NCBI GenBank assembly: GCA_946615965.1
Contig: CAMOIC010000016.1
Span: forward strand, 1-28,077
Direction: 5' to 3'
Length of the DNA: 28,077 nucleotides
From: UBA3700 sp002372775
GTDB lineage: Bacteria > Bacillota > Clostridia > Christensenellales > UBA3700
Part shown: positions 6,889 to 13,589 of the stretch, piece by piece
Layout of the letters: each line of letters opens with the position of its first letter
Position numbering within the stretch: the stretch's first letter is position 1
Notes under the pieces: model-generated
Seen by the model: the letters and a program-made list of their open reading frames with translations, nothing else
What the model was told of the DNA's origin: nothing
The model's database searches: none
Made by a program: the position numbers and the translations under genes

Positions 6889-6919
6889 AGATATGCGTAT
6901 CTCCCTTAAATGCATATCT
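6889..6919 (-). repeat. Inverted repeat in the lipoprotein leader
   Basis: AGATATGC (6889-6896) and GCATATCT (6912-6919) form an 8-bp perfect stem with a 15-base loop containing an AAGGGAGA. It lies just upstream of the lipoprotein start, so it could affect translation or mRNA stability; no known riboswitch was recognised. Confidence 0.35.
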
Positions 6920-6928
6920 TGCTCCCGA

Positions 6929-6965
6929 CTTATATATTATCACCAATTTCAACCCGAGTTCGGGT
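6929..6965 (-). promoter_or_regulatory. Probable promoter region with a palindromic operator for the lipoprotein operon
   Basis: ACCCGA (6952-6957), two bases, TCGGGT (6960-6965) is a perfect dyad and strikingly GC-rich for this context. On the minus strand it precedes TGATAATATATAAG, which offers an extended -10 (TGATAATAT). The dyad therefore falls at about the -35 position and could be a repressor or activator site. The promoter hexamers are not certain. Confidence 0.4.
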
Positions 6966-6990
6966 AATTGGAAAATTTTAAAAATTCTTT

Positions 6991-7025
6991 AAAAAAAATT
7001 AAGGCTTATCCTATAGGATAAACCT
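6991..7025 (-). terminator. Intrinsic terminator after yhbY
   Basis: On the minus strand AGGTTTATCC, a TATA loop and GGATAAGCCT form a 10-bp stem with one G-U pair, followed shortly by T8 (plus-strand A8 at 6991-6998). On the plus strand the same stem has a C-A mismatch, so it is oriented for the minus-strand operon that ends with yhbY. Confidence 0.85.
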
Positions 7026-7057
7026 CAAAAATTTTCTTGAATATAAATCAAAAAGAA

Positions 7058-7351
7058 TTAACCTAAAATATGTTTAATCTTATCTTTTTGACTTAATCTA
7101 TATAAAGTAATCTTTTGTCCAAGTACTTGAACGACTTCTGCATTGACTGCCTCAGCAACATCTTCAGCAATATCTTTAGCTGTAAAATCAGCATTCTTTA
7201 GAACTACAACTTTCATAAGTTCTCTTGCTTCTAAATATTGATCAATCTCTGCAATAACAGTATCAGATATGCCACCCTTACCAATATGAGTTGTTGGTTG
7301 CATATCCATTGCTAAACTTCTTAATTTTGCTCTATCTTTACTATTTAACAT
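7058..7351 (-). CDS. yhbY: YhbY family RNA-binding protein (CRM domain)
   Basis: A small CRM-domain protein associated with pre-50S ribosomal particles. The 97-residue product shows the family pattern MLNSKDRAKLRSLAMDMQP, then HIGKGGISDTVIAEIDQ (the GxxG-type RNA-binding loop at about residues 23-26) and a C-terminal QVLGQKITLYR. An in-frame TTG at 7370-7372 would add seven residues inside obgE. I prefer the ATG at 7349-7351, which has GGAG seven bases upstream and matches family starts. It follows obgE by four bases and ends the long operon; pairing with obgE is common and fits a joint role in large-subunit assembly. Confidence 0.93.
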   Translation of the reverse strand: MLNSKDRAKLRSLAMDMQPTTHIGKGGISDTVIAEIDQYLEARELMKVVVLKNADFTAKDIAEDVAEAVNAEVVQVLGQKITLYRLSQKDKIKHILG

Positions 7352-7355
7352 ATTC

Positions 7356-8612
7356 CTACTCCACAAATTCAAATTCTATATCTGACATTCTAACAATATC
7401 GCCTTCTTCACAACCGCTTTCTTTAAGTGCTTTAATAACACCTCTTTCAACAAGCATCTTTTGGAAATATCTATTAGATTCAAAGTCGCTTAATACGACA
7501 TTTCTTACTAGGTTATCTACAAGGCCACCAACAACTTCGAATGCACCATCAGAATCACGCATAACTTCAAATGAAGTTCTATCTTTAGTATCATCAACAG
7601 CTTCAATATGAATTGGTTCTTGTTTTGGTAATACTTTTAGTTCTTCTACGATTCTATCTAAAAGTTCATCAGTTCCCTTCTTTGTAATTGCAGAAAGTTT
7701 AATAACTTTCTTACCAATTGCCTTTTCAAAATCCTTTATAGCACTATCATCCTCAAGCATATCGCATTTATTTACACATACGATTTGAGGTAAGTTATAT
7801 AACATCTCGCTGTAATTCTTTAATTCAGTTTGTATTATATTGTAATCCTCAACAGGATCTCTTCCTTCGATACCTGAGATATCTACGATATGAACAATTA
7901 ATCTTACACGTTCTACGTGTCTTAAGAATGCATGTCCAAGACCTGCACCATCAGATGCGCCTTCTATAAGACCAGGAATATCTGCCATTACAAATGAATC
8001 ATCATAATGTTTAACTACGCCTAAATTTGGCGATAATGTCGTGAAATGATAATTTGCAATCTTTGGCTTAGCTGCAGATACTACTGAAAGTAGTGTTGAT
8101 TTACCAACATTTGGGAATCCAACTAAACCTACGTCAGCAATAGTCTTTAATTCAAGTGTTAAAGTAATCTCTTGTGTAATCTCACCCTTTTGTGAGAATC
8201 TTGGAGCTTTTCTAGTAGGAGTGGCAAATCTTGCATTACCCTTACCGCCTTTACCGCCTTGAGCGCCAACATATTTAGAATCTGCATAGAACATATCTGC
8301 TAAGATTCTTCCTGTTTCTTTATCTTTAATTAAAGTACCTCTTGGAACTTTAATAATTAAATCCTTTCCGTTTTTACCACGGCAATTCTTAGAGCTTCCG
8401 TTTGTTCCCTCTTCTGCTCTAAAGTGTTTTGCATATTGGAAATCTACAAGTGTAGATGAATTATCATCAGCAACAAAGATAACAGAGCCACCGTCTCCGC
8501 CATCTCCACCATCAGGACCGCCATTATCAACATACTTTTCAGTGTGGAATGAAATAGCTCCATCCCCACCTTTACCTGCTTTTATAAAAATTGTAGCAAT
8601 ATCTAAAAACAT
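7356..8612 (-). CDS. obgE: GTPase ObgE/CgtA
   Basis: An essential GTPase in 50S maturation, also linked to stress signalling. The 418-residue product has three parts. The glycine-rich Obg fold (residues 1 to about 158) shows KAGKGGDGAISF, GGDGGDGGSV and GAQGGKGGKGNARF. The G domain has P-loop GFPNVGKST, switch II DIPGLIEGA, NKCD and SAITKKG. A C-terminal OCT domain runs from about residue 335 to 418. I start at the ATG at 8610-8612 (MFLDIATIFIKAG) with GGAAG six bases upstream, rather than at an in-frame TTG four codons earlier. It overlaps the 3' end of nth by ten bases and precedes yhbY by four. All key motifs are intact. Confidence 0.97.
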   Translation of the reverse strand: MFLDIATIFIKAGKGGDGAISFHTEKYVDNGGPDGGDGGDGGSVIFVADDNSSTLVDFQYAKHFRAEEGTNGSSKNCRGKNGKDLIIKVPRGTLIKDKETGRILADMFYADSKYVGAQGGKGGKGNARFATPTRKAPRFSQKGEITQEITLTLELKTIADVGLVGFPNVGKSTLLSVVSAAKPKIANYHFTTLSPNLGVVKHYDDSFVMADIPGLIEGASDGAGLGHAFLRHVERVRLIVHIVDISGIEGRDPVEDYNIIQTELKNYSEMLYNLPQIVCVNKCDMLEDDSAIKDFEKAIGKKVIKLSAITKKGTDELLDRIVEELKVLPKQEPIHIEAVDDTKDRTSFEVMRDSDGAFEVVGGLVDNLVRNVVLSDFESNRYFQKMLVERGVIKALKESGCEEGDIVRMSDIEFEFVE

Positions 8613-9247
8613 TTTTTCTTCCAAGCCTCACAATAGGATTGAATCTTGCAATTTTCACAATCTGGTTTCCTTGAATGACATGTATATCTGCCAAGGAAAA
8701 TAAATAAGTGATGTGCTCTAGACCATTTATCCCTAGGTATTATTTTTCTTAATTTCTCTTCCACTTTATGTGGATCATCGCTTTTTATAAATCCTATTCT
8801 ATTACTAACGCGCATAACGTGCGTATCTACTGCAATAGCAGGAATTTTAAAAGCTTCAGACAAAACCACATTTGCTGTTTTTCTACCAACTCCAGCAAGT
8901 TTTACCAAATCTTCCATTGTATTTGGAACTATCCCGCCAAAGTCATTAATTATAGAATTTGAACAAGCAATTATATTTGTAGCTTTATTTCTATAAAACC
9001 CACAAGATCTTATTAAGCCTTCAAGTTTTTCTTGTGGCATAATAGCGAAATCTTGTGGTTTATTATATTTTTTAAAAAGTTCACTTGTTACTTCGTTTAC
9101 TCTTTTATCTGTACATTGTGCAGACAAGATTGTAGCAACAAGAAGTTCGAATGGTGAGCTATAATTTAGCTCACAATGTGCATTAGGATATTTTTCTTCT
9201 AAATTATTTAGAATGTTTTGAATATCTTCAGCACTAAATCTCTTCAT
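8603..9247 (-). CDS. nth: Endonuclease III, DNA glycosylase/AP lyase
   Basis: A base-excision repair enzyme that removes oxidised pyrimidines and cleaves the abasic site. The 214-residue product has the helix-hairpin-helix LAGVGRKTANVVL with the catalytic lysine, and the catalytic aspartate in VDTHVMRVSNR. The C-terminal 4Fe-4S ligands have spacing C-x6-C-x2-C-x5-C (CHSRKPDCENCKIQSYC). The length is standard. Its ATG overlaps the dapL stop (TAATG) and its end overlaps obgE by ten bases, so it is embedded in the purine/ObgE operon. Confidence 0.97.
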   Translation of the reverse strand: MKRFSAEDIQNILNNLEEKYPNAHCELNYSSPFELLVATILSAQCTDKRVNEVTSELFKKYNKPQDFAIMPQEKLEGLIRSCGFYRNKATNIIACSNSIINDFGGIVPNTMEDLVKLAGVGRKTANVVLSEAFKIPAIAVDTHVMRVSNRIGFIKSDDPHKVEEKLRKIIPRDKWSRAHHLFIFLGRYTCHSRKPDCENCKIQSYCEAWKKKCF

Positions 9248-10428
9248 TATTTATAAAGTTCAATAACTCTCTTAACAGCTTCTTTAGTTACTTCTCTATC
9301 ACCAAACGCTGTTAATCTGAAGTAACCTTCGCCGTTTTCACCAAAGCCTGCACCTGGTGTACATACAACGCCATATTCATTTAATAACTTATCAAAGAAT
9401 TCCCAAGACTTCATTCCCTTTGGAGTTCTAGCCCATACATATGGAGAGTTTTCACCACCAACTGACCAAACGCCAACAGAATTTAAACCTTCTTTAATGA
9501 TCTTTGCGTTATCTCTATAGAATTGTAAGTTTTCTTGAATTTGTTTCATACCTTCATCTGAGAATACTGCAGCAGCACCTCTTTGAACGATATATGGAGT
9601 TCCATTGAATTTTGTAGATTGTCTTCTGTTCCATAAAGCGTTAACAGAAATACCATCAAATACTAATTCTTTTGGAGCAACTGTATATCCACAACGAGTA
9701 CCTGTAAATCCTGCAATCTTAGAGAATGAACAAATTTCAATAGCACAAGTTCTTGCGCCTTCGATTTCAAAAATTGATCTTGGAAGTGTTGGATCTGTAA
9801 TAAATGATTCATAAGCAGCATCAAAGATAATTAATGCATTCTTTGAATTAGCAAAATCAACCCACTTCTTTAATTCATCTTTTGTATAAACTGCACCAGT
9901 TGGGTTATTTGGTGAGCAGATATAAATAACATCTGCATCAAGACCATCATATGGTAATGGTTTGAAACCATTAGCTTCATTACCAGCAATCGTAGAAATC
10001 TTTCTACCACCCATAACGTTAACATCAACGTATGCTGGGTATACTGGATCTGGGATTAATACCTTATTTGATGGATCAATAATATCTAAGATATTACCAA
10101 GGTCTGACTTAGCACCATCAGAAACAATAATTTCGTCAAGCTCTAACTTAACACCTCTTTTACCATAATAATTAACTAGTTCACTTCTTAAGAAATCATA
10201 GCCAAGTTCTGGACCATAACCTCTAAATGTTTCTTTATGAGCTTGTTCTTCAACAGCATCATGCATAGCTTTAATAACAGCTGGAGCAAGAGGAAGAGTT
10301 ACATCTCCGATAGAAAGTTTGTAAACTTTCTTATCTGGATTTGCAGCTTGGAATTCTCTTACTTTTCTTGCAACTGTTGAGAATAAGTAACTATCCTTTA
10401 ATTCAAGGAAATGATTATTTAATTTCAT
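9247..10428 (-). CDS. dapL: LL-diaminopimelate aminotransferase
   Basis: Converts tetrahydrodipicolinate directly to LL-2,6-diaminopimelate using glutamate and PLP, a one-step route to DAP for peptidoglycan and lysine. The 393-residue product is a class I/II aminotransferase with SIGDVTLPLAP near residue 40, SPNNPTGAVY, and the PLP lysine in CSFSKIAGFTGTRCGY. The DVTLP segment and overall length of about 390-410 are typical of DapL rather than of aspartate aminotransferases. The ATG at 10426-10428 has AAGGAG just upstream, at the purA stop region (6-base gap), and the stop overlaps nth by one base. Other dap genes are not in the window. Confidence 0.93.
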   Translation of the reverse strand: MKLNNHFLELKDSYLFSTVARKVREFQAANPDKKVYKLSIGDVTLPLAPAVIKAMHDAVEEQAHKETFRGYGPELGYDFLRSELVNYYGKRGVKLELDEIIVSDGAKSDLGNILDIIDPSNKVLIPDPVYPAYVDVNVMGGRKISTIAGNEANGFKPLPYDGLDADVIYICSPNNPTGAVYTKDELKKWVDFANSKNALIIFDAAYESFITDPTLPRSIFEIEGARTCAIEICSFSKIAGFTGTRCGYTVAPKELVFDGISVNALWNRRQSTKFNGTPYIVQRGAAAVFSDEGMKQIQENLQFYRDNAKIIKEGLNSVGVWSVGGENSPYVWARTPKGMKSWEFFDKLLNEYGVVCTPGAGFGENGEGYFRLTAFGDREVTKEAVKRVIELYK

Positions 10429-10434
10429 TTTAAA

Positions 10435-11712
10435 TTACTCCTTCCATGTCATGTAAGCATCTCTATCTGCACCTACAGATACGATAGAAATCTTGCATCC
10501 AACTTTTTCTTCAATAAACTTGATATAATCGTAAGCTTCCTTTGGTAAATCTTCTGGTTTTCTAGCGTTAGAAATATCGCATTTCCAACCTGGAAGATAT
10601 TCAATAATAGGCTTAGCAATTTCTAATGCTCTTCCACGTGGGAAGTCTTCTACTCTTTCACCATTTACATCATAAGCAACGCAAACTGGAATCTTATCCA
10701 TATATGAAAGAACGTCAATCTTTGTTAAAGCAACTTCGTCTGCTCCTTGGCACATAACACCATACTTAGAAGCAACTACGTCAAATGCACCAACTCTTCT
10801 TGGTCTTCCTGTAGCAGCACCATATTCGCCACCAGCATCTCTTAAAGCCTTAGCTTCATCACCAAACATTTCAACTGTGAATGGTCCTTCACCAACGCAT
10901 GAAGAGTAAGCCTTCATAATACCGATAGACTTATCTAACTTTAAGTTTGGAACACCTGCACCGATTGGAGCATAAGCTGCAATTGAGTTAGATGATGATG
11001 TATATGGGTTAATACCGAAATCGATATCTCTTAAAGCACCAAGTTGTGCTTCGAACATAATCTTCTTACCTGCCTTGTTTTGGTCATTTAACCACTTAGA
11101 TAGGTTGATAACAAATGGCTTTAATCTATCACCATATGTGTGTAGATATTCCATCATTTCATCAACGTTAATTGGATCAGCGCCATATCCCTTATTAACT
11201 AATAAGTTCTTGTATTCAACTAAAGATTCAACTCTTTCTCTTAAAGCTGCTTCGTCGAATAAATCGCCCATCATAATAATCTTCTTAGCATATTTATCTG
11301 AATAAACTGGAGCAATACCTCTTCTTGTTGAACCATACTTCTTACCAGCTAGTCTTTCTTCTTCAAGACAGTCTAGTTGTACATGATATGGCATAACGAT
11401 AACTGCTCTATCACTAATCTTTAAATTGTCTGGAGTAATCTTAATGCCTGCTGCAACTAACTTATCGATTTCACCACATAAGTGCTTAATATCGATAACC
11501 ATACCGTTACCCATAACATTAACGTTATCATCTCTTAAAATACCAGATGGTAATAAGTTTAGGATGAACTTACCCTTGTCGTTAATAACAGTGTGACCTG
11601 CATTGTTACCACCTTGATATCTACAAACAATATCATATTCTTGAGAGATAAGGTCTACCATTCTTCCCTTACCTTCATCTCCCCAGTTAATTCCTACGAT
11701 TGCTGTTAACAT
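10435..11712 (-). CDS. purA: Adenylosuccinate synthetase
   Basis: Joins IMP and aspartate with GTP to give adenylosuccinate, the first committed step from IMP to AMP. The 425-residue product opens with the GTP-binding loop INWGDEGKGRMVDL and RYQGGNNAGHTV. It also has the IMP-loop segment STRRGIAPVYSDK, and ATGRPRRVGAFD followed by LTKIDVLSYMDK, the guanine-specificity region. All are intact. The ATG at 11710-11712 is preceded by AAGGAG. It lies 39 bases after the FakA-like small gene and two genes after guaA, so both branches from IMP are transcribed together. Confidence 0.97.
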   Translation of the reverse strand: MLTAIVGINWGDEGKGRMVDLISQEYDIVCRYQGGNNAGHTVINDKGKFILNLLPSGILRDDNVNVMGNGMVIDIKHLCGEIDKLVAAGIKITPDNLKISDRAVIVMPYHVQLDCLEEERLAGKKYGSTRRGIAPVYSDKYAKKIIMMGDLFDEAALRERVESLVEYKNLLVNKGYGADPINVDEMMEYLHTYGDRLKPFVINLSKWLNDQNKAGKKIMFEAQLGALRDIDFGINPYTSSSNSIAAYAPIGAGVPNLKLDKSIGIMKAYSSCVGEGPFTVEMFGDEAKALRDAGGEYGAATGRPRRVGAFDVVASKYGVMCQGADEVALTKIDVLSYMDKIPVCVAYDVNGERVEDFPRGRALEIAKPIIEYLPGWKCDISNARKPEDLPKEAYDYIKFIEEKVGCKISIVSVGADRDAYMTWKE

Positions 11713-11751
11713 AATCTATATCTCCTTCAATAATTTTCTTTTTAATTAATT

Positions 11752-12009
11752 TTAGCCGTGTAAGCCATTAGATTGTCTTTCCATATCTTCAACAACTATG
11801 TCGTAAATATCTCCAATTGTTGAGCAGTACTCAAGCACCTTCCATGGTTCGTCTGTATGGAAATGAATTTTAATTAAACTTTCATCTCCAACAACTAATA
11901 GACAATCACCATCTAAATCATTTTCAAAATATTCAATAATATCTTCTTGGCTTAGTGGTTGACCCTTTCTAGCATCAATTAATAGTTGTGTGTCGTACTT
12001 ATTAATCAT
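11752..12009 (-). CDS. Stand-alone FakA/YloV middle-domain-like protein
   Basis: An 85-residue protein that resembles only the segment of fatty-acid kinase FakA (YloV) lying after its Dak2-type kinase domain. The match covers YDTQLLI (FakA-type YCTEF), GDCLLVVGDESLIKIHFHTDEPWKVLEY and the end VVEDMERQ (FakA-type IENMREQ). The HxH pair is kept (H49, H51), but the cysteine of the YCTE motif, thought to help bind zinc with these histidines in FakA, is aspartate (D6). There is no kinase domain and no FakB-binding domain. The frame is intact with a good AGGAG site before the ATG at 12007-12009, so it looks like a real gene rather than debris. It lies 27 bases after guaA and 39 before purA. Function unknown. 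Confidence 0.75.
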   Translation of the reverse strand: MINKYDTQLLIDARKGQPLSQEDIIEYFENDLDGDCLLVVGDESLIKIHFHTDEPWKVLEYCSTIGDIYDIVVEDMERQSNGLHG

Positions 12010-12036
12010 AACCTTTCTCCTAGTTTTACTCTCTTT

Positions 12037-13572
12037 TTATTCCCATTCAATAGTTGCTGGTGGCTTAGATGTAATATCGTAGCAAACTCTATTTACATGA
12101 GCTACCTCGTTAACTATTCTTGTTGAAATCTTTTCAAGAACTTCGTATGGGATTCTTGCCCAGTCAGATGTCATACCATCAACAGAAGTTACAGCACGTA
12201 ATGCGATTGTGTAATCATATGTTCTAGAATCGCCCATAACACCTACTGATCTAGCATTTGTTAATACTGCGAAGTATTGCCAAATTTGATCATCTAAATT
12301 ATTCTTTGCAATTTCATCTCTAAATACAAAATCTGCTTCCCTTAAAATATCTAACTTATCTTTAGTAATATCACCTAGAACTCTAATAGCTAAGCCTGGT
12401 CCTGGGAATGGTTGTCTCATAACGATTTCTTTTGGAAGTCCTAACTCGAAACCAACCTTTCTTACTTCGTCCTTAAATAAATCTCTTAGAGGTTCAACAA
12501 TTTCTTTAAAGTTTACAACGCTTGGAAGTCCACCAACGTTATGGTGAGATTTAATTGTTGCACTCTTACCTAAACCAGATTCAATAACGTCTGGGTAAAT
12601 TGTTCCTTGAACTAAGAAATCTACAGCGCCAATCTTATTAGCTTCTTTTTCAAATACTTGAATAAAATCACGACCAATAATCTTTCTCTTCTTTTCTGGC
12701 TCAGTAACACCCTCTAAGTCTTTTAAGAATAATTCAGAAGCATCAGCTAAGATAATATTCATACCCATATCTTCTTTGAATACTTTCATAACTTGCTTAG
12801 CTTCATCTTTTCTAAGTAGACCGTGATCTACGAAAATACATGTAAGTTGAGGACCTACTGCTTTATGAATCAAAGTAGCAGCAACGGCTGAATCTACACC
12901 ACCTGAGAATGCACAAAGAACTTTCTTATCTCCAATCTTTTCTTTTAATCTTTGGATAGTTTCCTTTGCAAAGTTATCCATCTTCCAATCGCCATGAACG
13001 CCAACAACTTCATATAGGAAGTTCTTTAGCATATTAATACCATCGATTGTATGTACAACTTCTGGGTGATATTGAACACCATAAATCTTTCTTTCTGCAT
13101 TTTCCATAGCAGCAACTGGACATGTGTCAGTTGTAGCTACAATCTTAAATCCTTCAGGGATTTGATTTACATAGTCTGTATGGCTCATCCAAACTTGATT
13201 CTCGCTCTTTAAGTCTTTAAATAACTTTGAGCTAGCATCGAATTTAGCTAATTGTTTACCATATTCTCTTGTTGTAGCATGTTTAACTTCACCGCCTAAT
13301 GTATAAGCAATAAGTTGGCAACCATAACAAATACCAAGAATTGGAATGTTAAGGTCAAAAATTGCCTTGTCTACATGTGGTGATTCTGGATCAAATACTG
13401 AATTTGGTCCACCTGTGAAGATAATACCCATTGGGTTGATCTCTTTGATCTTTTCTATTGAGATTGTGCATGGATGCATTTCACAATAAACATTAAGATC
13501 TCTTACACGTCTTGCGATTAGTTGGTTGTATTGACCACCAAAATCTAATACTAAGATTTTCTCGTTATTCAT
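12037..13572 (-). CDS. guaA: GMP synthase (glutamine-hydrolysing)
   Basis: Converts XMP to GMP using ATP and ammonia released from glutamine. The 511-residue product has the class I glutamine amidotransferase domain first: FTGGPNSV, nucleophile C82 in GICYGCQL, and catalytic HPE in YGVQYHPEVVHT. The ATP pyrophosphatase domain with SGGVDSAV follows, then the dimerisation domain ending in the family tail TSKPPATIEWE. The ATG at 13570-13572 has GGAGAG upstream. It follows the P-type ATPase by 17 bases and precedes the FakA-like gene. No purine riboswitch is seen at the upstream promoter, whose leader is only about 30 bases. Confidence 0.98.
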   Translation of the reverse strand: MNNEKILVLDFGGQYNQLIARRVRDLNVYCEMHPCTISIEKIKEINPMGIIFTGGPNSVFDPESPHVDKAIFDLNIPILGICYGCQLIAYTLGGEVKHATTREYGKQLAKFDASSKLFKDLKSENQVWMSHTDYVNQIPEGFKIVATTDTCPVAAMENAERKIYGVQYHPEVVHTIDGINMLKNFLYEVVGVHGDWKMDNFAKETIQRLKEKIGDKKVLCAFSGGVDSAVAATLIHKAVGPQLTCIFVDHGLLRKDEAKQVMKVFKEDMGMNIILADASELFLKDLEGVTEPEKKRKIIGRDFIQVFEKEANKIGAVDFLVQGTIYPDVIESGLGKSATIKSHHNVGGLPSVVNFKEIVEPLRDLFKDEVRKVGFELGLPKEIVMRQPFPGPGLAIRVLGDITKDKLDILREADFVFRDEIAKNNLDDQIWQYFAVLTNARSVGVMGDSRTYDYTIALRAVTSVDGMTSDWARIPYEVLEKISTRIVNEVAHVNRVCYDITSKPPATIEWE

Positions 13573-13589
13573 AGTCTCTCCATAAAACT

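Noticed and set aside
7291..7611. Plus-strand frame of 106 codons opposite obgE/yhbY
   Set aside because: Serine/leucine/threonine-rich translation of the antisense strand of well-supported genes; no initiation signals.
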